A stretch of DNA of 49,311 bases from an uncultured Sulfitobacter sp. (lineage in GTDB: Bacteria; Pseudomonadota; Alphaproteobacteria; Rhodobacterales; Rhodobacteraceae): assembly GCA_947492925.1 (NCBI GenBank), contig CANLOQ010000012.1:1-49311 (forward strand), in the 5' to 3' direction. The translations under genes and the position numbers were made by a program. Within the stretch, counting starts at the first letter, position 1. The number at the start of each line of letters is the position of its first letter. Shown here piece after piece: positions 1 to 8,473 of the stretch. The notes under the pieces are model-generated. The model did no database searches, was not told where the DNA came from, and was given only the letters and a program-made list of their open reading frames with translations.

Positions 1-77
1 GGTATGCTTGTCTGGGCCACGCTTGGCTTTACCATCGCGGATGGAACCGGGTCATGACGGCGCTGTACGGGCCGTTC
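1..77. repeat. Terminal redundancy (left copy): circular replicon junction
   Basis: Bases 1-77 are identical to 49235-49311. The repeat contains the last codons of the rhodanese-like gene and the start of the LysM gene, so joining the ends gives an uninterrupted two-gene operon. This is the usual signature of a circular molecule assembled with a 77-base overlap. The true circle would be 49,234 bp, and the repeat should be counted once. Confidence 0.93.
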
Positions 78-950
78 GGTAATGTCCGCAAATTGCCCGA
101 AGCGGATAGTCCGCAGGCGCTTTACGGGGTCATCACGCTGCTAAGCCTGTTGCTGGCGATCGTGTCCACCACGCTGCTTGTGCAGCAGCTTCGAAACCCG
201 GTGACCGAGGCATCATATCCCCACACGCTTATGTCGGCGCAGGCCAATACGCCCGGGACACAGCAGGTAACGCGCGGCACGCCGCCTGATCTGCTGTCAC
301 CCACGGACCACCCGCTGGCCGACCTTCTCAGGGCGCTGGAGCCCAATGCCAGTCCGGTCTTTGCCGCCCTGCCAAAAAACATCGAAGCCCCATTGCATGA
401 CGCAGTGGCAGAAATACAGCGCAAATCGCAGCAGGATTTTGAGCGTCACATGCGCATGTTGCGCGAGGCGATGCTGGCGGGCGTCTATACGGTTGAGGCC
501 CGCATGACCGACGGCGCGCCCCAGCTGAGCCTGCGGCCCGTAAATCTGGAACTGAGCCGTGATTTTCTAAAGACGTTGATGCAGGCAGCAGCGGACCGGG
601 GCGAGGTCAGCTTTCCCGAAGGGATAAGCAGGGCAGACGGCACCGTCGATCTGGACACCATGTTGTTCAATCTGGTGCAAAACAGGTTGGCCTCTGACGG
701 GACATCTGACGGGGCGGAGGCCGCACAGGAAATGGCGCGCCGTGCCGCCAATGCCGCCGTCGTCGAAAGCACAACCGGGCCAAAGGGTGAACGGATTTAT
801 GTGGTCAAACCCGGTGACAGCCTCGCCTATATCTCGCTCAGGTTCTACGGCCGCCCCGGCGCTTACACGCGCATCTTTCAGGCCAACCGTTCAAAGTTGA
901 AAAGCCCCGATCAGATCCGTATCGGACAGCGGCTGTTGATCCCCGGCTAG
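54..950 (+). CDS. Membrane-anchored LysM-domain protein
   Basis: 298 residues. A single hydrophobic segment at about residues 22-45 looks like an N-terminal membrane anchor. The middle is a Pro/Ala- and charge-rich region of no recognised fold. The C-terminal ~50 residues are a LysM domain (YVVKPGDSLAYIS... ending in QRLLIPG), a module that binds N-acetylglucosamine in peptidoglycan. The start codon overlaps the TGA of the rhodanese-like gene (ATGA at 54-57), which is visible only when the ends are joined, so the two are probably translationally coupled. Role inferred: a periplasmic wall-binding protein tied to the inner membrane, partnering the secreted rhodanese-like protein. The LysM call is firm; the function is not. 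Confidence 0.85.
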   Translation: MTALYGPFGNVRKLPEADSPQALYGVITLLSLLLAIVSTTLLVQQLRNPVTEASYPHTLMSAQANTPGTQQVTRGTPPDLLSPTDHPLADLLRALEPNASPVFAALPKNIEAPLHDAVAEIQRKSQQDFERHMRMLREAMLAGVYTVEARMTDGAPQLSLRPVNLELSRDFLKTLMQAAADRGEVSFPEGISRADGTVDLDTMLFNLVQNRLASDGTSDGAEAAQEMARRAANAAVVESTTGPKGERIYVVKPGDSLAYISLRFYGRPGAYTRIFQANRSKLKSPDQIRIGQRLLIPG

Positions 951-1060
951 TCGGTTTCGGCGGAACGAGAGGCGCGAAAATTATCGGGTGTTCAGGTTTC
1001 TTCTGCTAAAATGGGCGCAAGACACGTCCTCCCACCTTCTGCGCATGACCGGCCGCACCA

Positions 1061-2131
1061 ATGCAGATCGAAATGACATCCTCCGCGACGCGGGCATCCG
1101 GCCATGCGATATTTGTGGTTGTGCCACGGTTCAACATGGCCACGCTGATCACAATGGTCGAAACCCTGCGCATCGCCAATTACCTTGCACCACAGCCCCT
1201 GTTTTCATGGGACATCGTATCGTTTGACGGCGCTCAGGTGCTGGCCAGCAACGGTATGACGGCCACAGTTGGCGCGAACCCTCAAGACTGTGCGCCTGCA
1301 GATCATGTCTTTGTTCTGGGCAGTTGGGGAACAGAACACTATGAAAATCGCGCGCTGATTGGCTGGCTGCGCAAACAGGCCCGCGGCGGCACGTCGGTCT
1401 GCGGGGTTGAACTGGGATGCTATATTCTTGCCCGCGCCGGTCTGCTGGACGACAAACCGGCCACGACCCATTGGTCCTGGCTCAGTGGTTTTCGCGAGAC
1501 CTTTGACCGGGTGGATGTAAGCGAAGCCCTGTACACCATTGAGGGCAAAATCATGACCTGTCCCGGCGGGCTGGCCGGAGTGGACCTGATGTTGCACCTG
1601 ATCGAACGGGATCATGGCAGCGGCTTTGCCGGTGAAATCGCGGACCAGATGCTGCACCACCCTGTGCGCACCGCGCAGTCACCCCAGCGCAGCACGATGG
1701 GCAAGACCACCGAAACCATGTTGCCCCTTGTGCGGGCGGCCATCACCGTGATCGAGCAAAACCTCGAAGATCCGCTGAGCGTGCCGGAAGTGGCCCGGCA
1801 ACTTGGCGTATCCCAGCGCCAGCTTGAGCGGCATTTCAAAAAGAATGTAGGCTGCACCGTGGTGCAGTTCGGATTGCTTCGGCGGTTGCAAAACGCACGC
1901 CTGCTGCTGATCTCTACCGACCTGAGCGTGCGTGACATCGCAACCGCATCCGGTTTCAACACGCTGTCGCATTTCACCTATTCGTTTAACAGGTTCTTTG
2001 GCCGCCGCCCGTCCGATTATCGCGATGCATGGCCAGCGGACGAACCCGCGCCAAGCTGGCCCGGATCGCTGTCCGATTTTCTGGCCACGCTTCGGCACAT
2101 TCCGCCGGGGCGCAAGGACGAAGCGGATTAG
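1061..2131 (+). CDS. GlxA-family (GATase1/DJ-1-AraC) transcriptional regulator
   Basis: About 356 residues. The N-terminal ~190 residues are a DJ-1/PfpI-like amidotransferase-fold sensor domain. It has a nucleophile-elbow-like GVELGCYILARAG segment near residue 125. The C-terminal ~100 residues are an AraC double helix-turn-helix (VPEVARQLGVSQRQLERHF and VRDIATASGFNTLSHF). This family includes GbdR, CdhR and ArgR, activators of betaine, carnitine and arginine catabolism, so control of a nitrogen-compound pathway fits. It is convergent, 7 bp from the LLM monooxygenase gene, and is the only regulator in the 1-14 kb block, so it probably controls that block. There is no convincing ribosome site before this ATG; an in-frame ATG at 1073 is an alternative start. 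Confidence 0.88.
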   Translation: MQIEMTSSATRASGHAIFVVVPRFNMATLITMVETLRIANYLAPQPLFSWDIVSFDGAQVLASNGMTATVGANPQDCAPADHVFVLGSWGTEHYENRALIGWLRKQARGGTSVCGVELGCYILARAGLLDDKPATTHWSWLSGFRETFDRVDVSEALYTIEGKIMTCPGGLAGVDLMLHLIERDHGSGFAGEIADQMLHHPVRTAQSPQRSTMGKTTETMLPLVRAAITVIEQNLEDPLSVPEVARQLGVSQRQLERHFKKNVGCTVVQFGLLRRLQNARLLLISTDLSVRDIATASGFNTLSHFTYSFNRFFGRRPSDYRDAWPADEPAPSWPGSLSDFLATLRHIPPGRKDEAD

Positions 2132-2138
2132 GCTGCGT

Positions 2139-3203
2139 TTATCCGGCCTTGCGTACGTCTGTTGCCGCATCCGAAAAGGCTGGCATGACCTCCGTGCAGA
2201 ACTGGCGCAAAGACCGTTTCTGCGCCTCGTGGCTCAGACCCATTGACGCGTAATAGATAAACTCATTCACGCCCAGGGCCTCGTACCCCTTGAGCTTTTG
2301 GATCACCGTGTCAGGGGTGCCAAACATCAGGTTTTCCTCAAGCATCGCGGGGTCATATTGTTCGCGCCCTTCGAGTTGATCCAGCGGGATGGCCTCGGGA
2401 AAGCCGTTGACCACATCACCGGCATTGCGGAACAGGTTCTCAAACCGGCTCATCAGTCGGCGGATCGCATTCAGCGCTTCCTGCCGGTCCGATGCAGTAT
2501 CGTAAACACACGAATGCCGCATGAGCGCAAACCGCGGTGACCAGCAGTTGTCGGCCTTGGCGATCGCATCGTCCAGCTGTTGCTTGTACAACTCCGCCTC
2601 GGCAAAGGGGCGTGTCAGGGGCCAGCAATTGACGTGGCATTTGTTGCGCACCGCATAATCGTAGGTGATGGGCGAACGTGCGGCCACCCAGACCGGCACA
2701 TCCGGCTGCACCGGTTTTGGTACCGACGTTGACGTCGGGAATTGCCAGAATTCACCGTTGTGTTCGACATCGCCCTGCCACAGGTCACGCACCACCGGCA
2801 GCATCTCTTGCATGTAGCGCCAGGCGTCCGATTGCTTCAGCCCCGGGCGCATCCTGTCAAACTCGCGCTGGTAGGCGCCTGACCCAATGCCAAACTCAAG
2901 CCGCCCGCCGCTGACCAGATCGGTAAACGCCGCCTCGCCCGCCAGTTTGATCGGGTGCCAATACGCAGCTGTCGCGACCGCCGTGCCCAGACGGATACGG
3001 CTGGTTTCCGTGGCCCACCATGTCAGCAACTGAAACGGATTGGGCGCGATGGTCATCTCAAGCGCGTGGTGTTCGGCAGACCAGACAATGTCAAAACCGC
3101 CGTTTTCTGCAATCTGCACCATTTCAAGCGTATGACGCGCCACATCGCGCATGTCATAGCTGTCGTCGATGCGCTCCAGGTTGATGGCAAGGTGAAACTT
3201 CAT
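2139..3203 (-). CDS. LLM-class (bacterial luciferase-like) flavin-dependent monooxygenase
   Basis: 354 residues, full length for the family. The luciferase-like TIM barrel is recognisable from the start (MKFHLAINLE), through WSAEHHALEM and RLGTAVATAAYWHP, to GRLEFGIGSG and the C-terminal PDTVIQKLKGYEALGV. Such enzymes use reduced FMN from a separate reductase and O2 to hydroxylate or cleave substrates (RutA opens uracil; pyridine and EDTA/NTA monooxygenases are relatives). A candidate reductase is the flavin reductase domain of the divergent fusion gene. It lies 11 bp downstream of the aldehyde dehydrogenase gene, and its TAGGAGG ribosome site overlaps that gene's stop codon, so they are cotranscribed. 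Substrate unknown. Calling it RutA is not justified. Confidence 0.9.
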   Translation of the reverse strand: MKFHLAINLERIDDSYDMRDVARHTLEMVQIAENGGFDIVWSAEHHALEMTIAPNPFQLLTWWATETSRIRLGTAVATAAYWHPIKLAGEAAFTDLVSGGRLEFGIGSGAYQREFDRMRPGLKQSDAWRYMQEMLPVVRDLWQGDVEHNGEFWQFPTSTSVPKPVQPDVPVWVAARSPITYDYAVRNKCHVNCWPLTRPFAEAELYKQQLDDAIAKADNCWSPRFALMRHSCVYDTASDRQEALNAIRRLMSRFENLFRNAGDVVNGFPEAIPLDQLEGREQYDPAMLEENLMFGTPDTVIQKLKGYEALGVNEFIYYASMGLSHEAQKRSLRQFCTEVMPAFSDAATDVRKAG

Positions 3204-3214
3204 ATGCGTACCTC

Positions 3215-4696
3215 CTATCGCATCACAAATGGGTTCGAGATGGGTGCGTCCGATGTGTTCATCCAGACGGTCTTGGGGCGGGTGTAGTCATAGATCGCCT
3301 GAAACCCGCTTTCGCGGCCGTAGCCCGATCCCTTGACCCCTCCAAATTCGGCAATCGGTGACACAACGCGGTAGGTGTTAACCCAGACAATGCCCGCCCG
3401 CACAGCATTTGCCATGCGCAGCGAACGCGCGCTGTCTTTGGTGAAAATGCCAGCGGCCAGACCGTGTTCGCTGTCATTTGCCAGCGCCAGCACTTCTTCC
3501 TCGGTGCTGAACCGCTGCACGCTCAGAACCGGGCCAAAAAGTTCGGTGTCTACAATACGCATATCCCGACGGGGACATTCGATGATCGTGGGTTCGTAGT
3601 AGAGCCCGCCCATGCCCTCGGGCTGTTTGCCACCGGTCAGAACCTTTGCGCCTTCCGCCTGCGCCTGTGCAACTTCCTGCGCGATATGATCCAGCTGCCC
3701 CTGCGTACACAGCGGCCCCATCTGGGTATCATCGGCCAGCGGATCACCGATCTTGATCTGGTGCGCCAGCGCGGTCATCCGTTCAAGGAATGCATCAGCA
3801 ATATCCGCATGCAGATAAAGCCGCGAACCCGCGACGCAGCTTTGTCCAGTCGCCCCGAAAATGCCAGCAATCGACGCGTTTACAGCACTTTCGATATCCG
3901 CGTCGTCGAAAACGATGAAGGGCGATTTGCCCCCCAGCTCAAGCGACACTTCGGCAAAGTTGCGTTTGACGTTGTCCAGAACATGCCGCGCGGCCGTCGG
4001 GCCGCCGGTAAATGATACCCGCGCCACAAGCGGATGCCCGGTCAGCGCCCTGCCGCAGGGTTCACCGTGACCGGTGATGATATTGACCACACCGGGCGGA
4101 ATGCCCGCCTGTTCGATCAGACGACCAAATTCCAACATAGGCGCGCTGGCGTGCTCTGACGCCTTGAGCACCACGGTATTGCCCGCTGCCAGCGCCGGGC
4201 CGATCTTGACCGACACCAAAAACAACTGCGAATTCCAAGGGACCACAGCGGCCACCACGCCCAGCGGCTCGCGCTTGGTAAAGACAAACATGTCGGGCTT
4301 GTCGATGGGCAGCGTGTCACCACTGACCTTGTCGGCGCATCCGGCAAAAAAGTGGAAAAACTCCGCAATATATGTCGCCTGCCACCGTGTTTCCTTCAGC
4401 ATTTTGCCGGTATCAACCGATTCGATGCGCCCCAGACTTTCGGAATTCTCGGCCAGCAGATCCCCCAGCTTGCGCAGGCATTTCCCGCGGTCTGTCGGTG
4501 TCATCCGCGCCCAGGGGCCATCGCTGAACGCCCGGTGCGCCGCTTTGACGGCGCGGTCCACATCCGCCTCTGTTGCCTCGGGCACGCGGCTCCAGACGGT
4601 GCCATCGGCGGGGTTCACACTGTCAAATGTGGCCCCGTCCGCTGCATCGACCCAGTCACCGTCGATGAGCATACGATAGCTTTTGATTTCTGACAT
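3215..4696 (-). CDS. NAD(P)-dependent aldehyde dehydrogenase
   Basis: 493 residues, the standard length. Catalytic residues are present: the general base Glu253 in LELGGKSP and the nucleophile Cys287 in GQSCVAG. PWNSQLF with its following Lys and SFTGG complete the cofactor site. It oxidises an aldehyde to the acid with NAD(P)+. As first gene of a two-gene leftward operon with the LLM monooxygenase, it probably oxidises the semialdehyde released after ring or C-N cleavage, as PyrD (succinate semialdehyde dehydrogenase) does in pyridine catabolism. An AAGGA-type ribosome site precedes the ATG. The promoter must lie in the 138-bp divergent region 4697-4834. Confidence 0.95.
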   Translation of the reverse strand: MSEIKSYRMLIDGDWVDAADGATFDSVNPADGTVWSRVPEATEADVDRAVKAAHRAFSDGPWARMTPTDRGKCLRKLGDLLAENSESLGRIESVDTGKMLKETRWQATYIAEFFHFFAGCADKVSGDTLPIDKPDMFVFTKREPLGVVAAVVPWNSQLFLVSVKIGPALAAGNTVVLKASEHASAPMLEFGRLIEQAGIPPGVVNIITGHGEPCGRALTGHPLVARVSFTGGPTAARHVLDNVKRNFAEVSLELGGKSPFIVFDDADIESAVNASIAGIFGATGQSCVAGSRLYLHADIADAFLERMTALAHQIKIGDPLADDTQMGPLCTQGQLDHIAQEVAQAQAEGAKVLTGGKQPEGMGGLYYEPTIIECPRRDMRIVDTELFGPVLSVQRFSTEEEVLALANDSEHGLAAGIFTKDSARSLRMANAVRAGIVWVNTYRVVSPIAEFGGVKGSGYGRESGFQAIYDYTRPKTVWMNTSDAPISNPFVMR

Positions 4697-4760
4697 GGCC
4701 GGTGTTTCCTTGTTCCTACCGGTCTATTCATCTCCGCTTTTTCGCCGGGTGTGCCGGAAA

Positions 4761-4781
4761 TTTCGACACCGCCTGTCGAAA
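4761..4781. promoter_or_regulatory. Candidate operator in the divergent ALDH/ridA promoter region
   Basis: Perfect inverted repeat: TTTCGACA (4761-4768), 5-base spacer CCGCC, TGTCGAAA (4774-4781). A second, wider inverted pair surrounds it (GTGCCGG 4751-4757 and CCGGCAC 4800-4806). It sits centrally between the divergent starts at 4696 and 4835, as expected for a shared regulator site. The binding protein is unknown; the GlxA-type regulator at 1061-2131 is the nearest candidate. Confidence 0.5.
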
Positions 4782-4834
4782 AATCCGAAGTCCGGGACAC
4801 CGGCACGGGGCAGGTTGACCCGAACGGAGAGGAA

Positions 4835-5236
4835 ATGATGACAGCCAGAAAACAGGTGATCGGAGGACCGGTTGAAATCGGCGGGCGGGTTTTATCGCTG
4901 TCGCGGGCCATCCGCGCGGGTGACTTTGTGTTTCTGACCGGGCAGGTGCCCCTGCGCAACGGCGTTCCGATGACCGACGCCAGCATCGAAGATCAGACCC
5001 CCGCAGTGCTGGATGATATCACCGCCACCCTTGCAGAAGCGGAATGCACCCGAGACGATGTAGTCAAGGCGATGGTCTGGCTGCGCGCACGCGAGGATTT
5101 CCCCATCTTCAACACAGTCTACGCAGAGTATTTTCCGAAAGAACCGCCGACCCGTTCAGCGGTGGTCAGCGATCTTCTGGTCGATGTCCGGGTCGAGGTT
5201 GAGGTGGTCGCCTACCGCCCCGCTGGCAATGCATAG
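4835..5236 (+). CDS. RidA/YjgF/YER057c/UK114-family protein (RutC-like position)
   Basis: 133 residues from the ATG at 4835, chosen because GGAGAGGA lies just upstream; the frame stays open further back to 4751 without a ribosome site. The family deaminates reactive enamine/imine intermediates such as 2-aminoacrylate. The conserved Arg is present (R107 in PPTRSAV), as is the acidic C-terminal strand (VRVEVEVVAY). It heads the rightward arm of the divergent cluster and overlaps the next gene by 8 bp. In the Rut pathway the equivalent protein (RutC) acts on 3-aminoacrylate after monooxygenase ring opening, so a similar clean-up role is likely here. The true substrate is unknown. Confidence 0.9.
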   Translation: MMTARKQVIGGPVEIGGRVLSLSRAIRAGDFVFLTGQVPLRNGVPMTDASIEDQTPAVLDDITATLAEAECTRDDVVKAMVWLRAREDFPIFNTVYAEYFPKEPPTRSAVVSDLLVDVRVEVEVVAYRPAGNA

Positions 5237-6956
5237 GGCACCGGACGGCACCGCTTATGCGCTGACCGGTCCGACCGATGGTGCGGTGGTTGTGCTGATA
5301 CATGGGCTGGGCCTTAATAATGCATGCTGGCAGTGGACGACGCCCGCGTTGCAGGACCGCTTTCGCGTGCTGCGCTATGATCTTTACGGGCACGGGCAAA
5401 GCGCCCCGCCGCCCGAAACTCCCTCGCTCGCCCTTTTCTCTGCGCAGCTTGCCGGATTACTGGATCACTGCGGCATGGAACAGGCCAGTATCGTAGGGTT
5501 TTCCTTGGGCGGCATGATTGCCCGTCGGTTTGCGCAGGATGCACCGCACCGCACGCATGCCCTTGCAATTCTGCATTCACCGCACAAGCGCAGCCCAGAG
5601 GCGCAAAAAGCAATCCAGATTAGGGTGGATCAGGCCCGTGTTGAGGGTCCGCAGGCAACAGTGGAAGCAGCGCTTGAACGGTGGTTTACCGACCGCTTCA
5701 GACATGCAAACCCGGCGATGATGGAACAGGTGCGCGGCTGGGTCACAGCCAATGACATCGGTATCTATCACACCATTTACCGTGTGCTGGCTGACGGGGT
5801 GGATGAAATCGTGACCCCTGATCCCGGGTTGTCCTGCCCCACACTGGTGATGACCGGGGACGAAGATCATGGCAACAGCCCCGAAATGGCACGCGCCATC
5901 GCCGCCGAAATACCGGGCGCGCAAACCGTCGTTCTGCCCGGGCTGCGGCACATGGCGCTGGCCGAAGACCCGCCAGCGATCAACGGACCGTTGCGCGATT
6001 TTCTGGATCGCAGCCACACATCCCCCGCGCCCTCTGACGGGGCCGCGATCAAACGTCACCTGCGCGATGCTTTCGGACGCTTTGCCACCGGTGTGACGGT
6101 TGTTACCACCCGCGCGGCTGATGGCGCGCCGCGCGGGTTCACGGCCAATTCGTTCACCTCCGTCTCGCTTGATCCGCCGCTGCTGCTGGTCTGTGTCGCA
6201 AAGGCCGCACATTCCTGCCCTGCATTCGCTGCCGCCGATCATTTCGCCGTCAGCATTCTTGCCGATGACCAGCGCGACGTGTCGGGCGTTTTTGCGTCGC
6301 AATCACCGGACAAATTTGCACTGGTAAACTGGCACGAAGATTTGAACGCAATGCCCCTGATCGACGGTGCGCTTGCCAGCTTCAGCTGCGCCCGCCACCA
6401 ACTGGTTGATGCCGGTGACCACCTGATCCTGATGGGCCGTATCACCGCGTTTGAAACCACTCAGGGCCAGCCGTTGGGCTACTACGGCGGATCCTACTTC
6501 GACATCGGACTGGACCGCGCCGTGACCGATGCCGCCACCGCAGGCAAGGTGTCGGTCGCCGCAGTGCTGGCGCATGAAAACGGTGTTCTGCTGGTCGAAA
6601 GCCCCGAAGGAAACGTCACCCTGCCCACCGATATAACTGTGCAGGCCCTGACCGACACGCTTGCCCAAAAAGCGCTGAGCCCACAGCTTGATCACCTTTA
6701 TGCGGTTTATCAGGTCACCGGCACAGGCGCACAGCGTATCGTGTACCACGGGCGCGTGGACGGCGCACCGCGCGACGGTCTGCGCTATCACGATCTGGGC
6801 GCCCTGCCCCTTGACCGCGTGCGTGATGACGCCGAACGCGCGCTGTTGCGCCGCTATGCGCAGGAACACCGGTTTGGCAGTTTCGGAATCTATCATGGCA
6901 CCGAGACCGAAGGCGTGGTGCATACCCTTGCCGGACATAACACATATCACATCTGA
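5229..6956 (+). CDS. Three-part fusion: alpha/beta hydrolase - flavin reductase - C-terminal Nudix-like domain
   Basis: 575 residues from the ATG at 5229, which overlaps the end of ridA; the frame is open back to 5184 but that would duplicate the ridA tail. Residues 1-262 are an alpha/beta hydrolase: oxyanion HGLG (25-28), nucleophile Ser92 in GFSLGGM, an acid around Asp211/Asp213 and His241. Residues ~274-437 are a flavin reductase of the HpaC/RutF type (FATGVTVVTTR, GFTANSFTSVSLDPPL, YYGGSYFDI). Residues ~445-575 form a third unit starting VAAVLAHENGVLLVES, which resembles a Nudix core strand but has no Nudix box. In the Rut system RutD and RutF are separate proteins; here the equivalents are one chain. 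The reductase part would supply FMNH2 to the LLM monooxygenase, and the hydrolase part would split an ester, amide or aminoacrylate-type product. The third domain call is weak. Confidence 0.88.
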   Translation: MHRAPDGTAYALTGPTDGAVVVLIHGLGLNNACWQWTTPALQDRFRVLRYDLYGHGQSAPPPETPSLALFSAQLAGLLDHCGMEQASIVGFSLGGMIARRFAQDAPHRTHALAILHSPHKRSPEAQKAIQIRVDQARVEGPQATVEAALERWFTDRFRHANPAMMEQVRGWVTANDIGIYHTIYRVLADGVDEIVTPDPGLSCPTLVMTGDEDHGNSPEMARAIAAEIPGAQTVVLPGLRHMALAEDPPAINGPLRDFLDRSHTSPAPSDGAAIKRHLRDAFGRFATGVTVVTTRAADGAPRGFTANSFTSVSLDPPLLLVCVAKAAHSCPAFAAADHFAVSILADDQRDVSGVFASQSPDKFALVNWHEDLNAMPLIDGALASFSCARHQLVDAGDHLILMGRITAFETTQGQPLGYYGGSYFDIGLDRAVTDAATAGKVSVAAVLAHENGVLLVESPEGNVTLPTDITVQALTDTLAQKALSPQLDHLYAVYQVTGTGAQRIVYHGRVDGAPRDGLRYHDLGALPLDRVRDDAERALLRRYAQEHRFGSFGIYHGTETEGVVHTLAGHNTYHI

Positions 6957-6968
6957 CAGGAGCCACCC

Positions 6969-7571
6969 ATGATCCCCGAATTGCGCAAGATTGTCACCTT
7001 TGACGAAGACATCCACACCGAAGGTGGCCGCGCCGCTGATCCGGTTTTGCGTATGATCGGCGTGGCGGCGGTGCTGACCAATCCTTGGGCCGGGCGCGGC
7101 TATGTCGAGGATCTGTCGCCACAGATCAGCCGCGTGGCCCCGGTGCTGGGCGAGATGCTGACCAATCGCCTGATTGCCCTTGCGGGATCGGGCGACGCAA
7201 TCGAGGCATATGGCAAAGCCTGCATCGCCGGGACAAGTTGCGAGGTCGAACACGCCTCTGCGCTCATCCACACCCTGCAATTCGGGAATTTCTACCGCGA
7301 AGCCGTCGGTGCCAAAAGCTATCTTGGATTTACCAACACCCGCGGTCCCGCAAACACGCAAATTCAGATTCCCCTTATGGACAAGCACGACACAGGGCGG
7401 CGGTCTCATTACCTCACGGTGCAGTTTTCCATCTATGACGCACCCGCTGTGGATGAACTGGTGGTGGCGCTTGGGGCCGCCACGCGCGGCCGCCCGCACC
7501 ACCGCATCGGTGACAGGTATTCCGACCTTGCCGCGATGGGGCGGGATGTTGAAAACCCGGCGGGGGTTTAG
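6969..7571 (+). CDS. DUF1185 / amino-acid-synthesis (AA_synth) family protein
   Basis: 200 residues, full length, with a good AGGAGCC ribosome site. Features typical of the family include the N-terminal RKIVTFDEDIHTEGGR, the central AGTSCEVEHASALIH and the GRPHHRIGDR tail. One structure in the family shows a chorismate-mutase-like fold related to RidA and was taken to suggest a role in amino acid metabolism; no reaction is established. It is third in the ridA - fusion - DUF1185 operon, 12 bp after the fusion gene, so it probably acts on an intermediate of the same pathway. Its stop overlaps the convergent amidohydrolase stop by 3 bp. Confidence 0.85.
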   Translation: MIPELRKIVTFDEDIHTEGGRAADPVLRMIGVAAVLTNPWAGRGYVEDLSPQISRVAPVLGEMLTNRLIALAGSGDAIEAYGKACIAGTSCEVEHASALIHTLQFGNFYREAVGAKSYLGFTNTRGPANTQIQIPLMDKHDTGRRSHYLTVQFSIYDAPAVDELVVALGAATRGRPHHRIGDRYSDLAAMGRDVENPAGV

Positions 7572-8473
7572 CTTGGTCCGATACGGTAAAATTTCCGTGC
7601 CACATCACCAAAAACATCGTTGCGCGCGCCGGGGTCCTGCCCGACCTCGGCCAGCACAAGATCAACGATATCGTCATAGATCAGGTGCAGGCGGTCCACC
7701 GGAAAGTTGCTGCCGAACATGCATCGTTTGCTGCCAAAAAATGTCAGTATATCCTGCGTAACGCGGCTGGCATCCCCCGTCAGATCCGCCCCAAAGAACA
7801 TCGCATATCCCGACAGTTTAACATGAACCTGCGGCAGGGCGGCCAGCGCGCGCATCCCTTCGGACCAAAGGGCATAACCCGCCTGCGACATGTCATAGGG
7901 AGACCCCAGATGGTCGATGACCACGGGAACACCCGGATGATCAGCCAGAAACGCCGCCGCCTGCATCATCTGTTCGGGATAAAGCTGCAGATCGAAACCA
8001 AGACCGTGATCACCCAGCGCTGCAAATTGTGCCCGCCACGTCAGGTCATCCAGCAGATTGCGTGCGGCAAAGCTCAGTTCAGGATGATCCGCCAGATGCG
8101 AGATGATCTGCCTGATGCCACGCAGGTTTGGATACGCACGGTGGCGCGCCAGCGTGTCTTCGAAATCACCCGCGCTGAGGTCCGCAAATCCAACGATCAT
8201 GATCGGATGGCCCGATACGTCAGAGATTTTCTGGACAAACGCCGTTTCCGCCACCGGGTCAGGAAGACGCGGATCGGCCTGCACATGTACCGACGCATCA
8301 AGGCTGTGAATCTGGGATTCCGCCAGAAATTCTTCCAGCAGATAATCCCGTTGAATCGGTGTCGGATCGCCAAAGGGCTTCATGGCGCCAATGTCCTTGA
8401 GCCAGACATAGCCCACATCCAGATCGGGTGATTGCGGTGCCCAAAGGTGATGATGCGCGTCAATGATTTTCAT
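7568..8473 (-). CDS. Amidohydrolase-2 family metal-dependent hydrolase
   Basis: 301 residues from the ATG at 8473, which forms an ATGA overlap with the stop of the upstream aminotransferase. Upstream codons to 8500 are open but unsupported. The start MKIIDAHHHLW carries the metal-binding HxH of the superfamily. Later VVIDHLGSPYD and MFGSNFPVDRL carry further conserved His and Asp-type positions. Relatives hydrolyse lactones (2-pyrone-4,6-dicarboxylate, fucono- and rhamnonolactone) or decarboxylate. It is cotranscribed with the aminotransferase and could open a cyclic ester or amide. Substrate unknown. Confidence 0.87.
   Translation of the reverse strand: MKIIDAHHHLWAPQSPDLDVGYVWLKDIGAMKPFGDPTPIQRDYLLEEFLAESQIHSLDASVHVQADPRLPDPVAETAFVQKISDVSGHPIMIVGFADLSAGDFEDTLARHRAYPNLRGIRQIISHLADHPELSFAARNLLDDLTWRAQFAALGDHGLGFDLQLYPEQMMQAAAFLADHPGVPVVIDHLGSPYDMSQAGYALWSEGMRALAALPQVHVKLSGYAMFFGADLTGDASRVTQDILTFFGSKRCMFGSNFPVDRLHLIYDDIVDLVLAEVGQDPGARNDVFGDVARKFYRIGPS

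Noticed and set aside
1-77. Terminal repeat as a phage-type or biological long direct repeat
   Set aside because: No phage genes are present, and the length and the in-frame gene junction point to circular assembly overlap.
2139-6956. Annotating the cluster as the rut pyrimidine pathway
   Set aside because: Family-level parallels exist, but the RutB-like protein is 35 kb away, RutE and RutG are missing and an ALDH is present. Gene symbols from rut would overstate the evidence.
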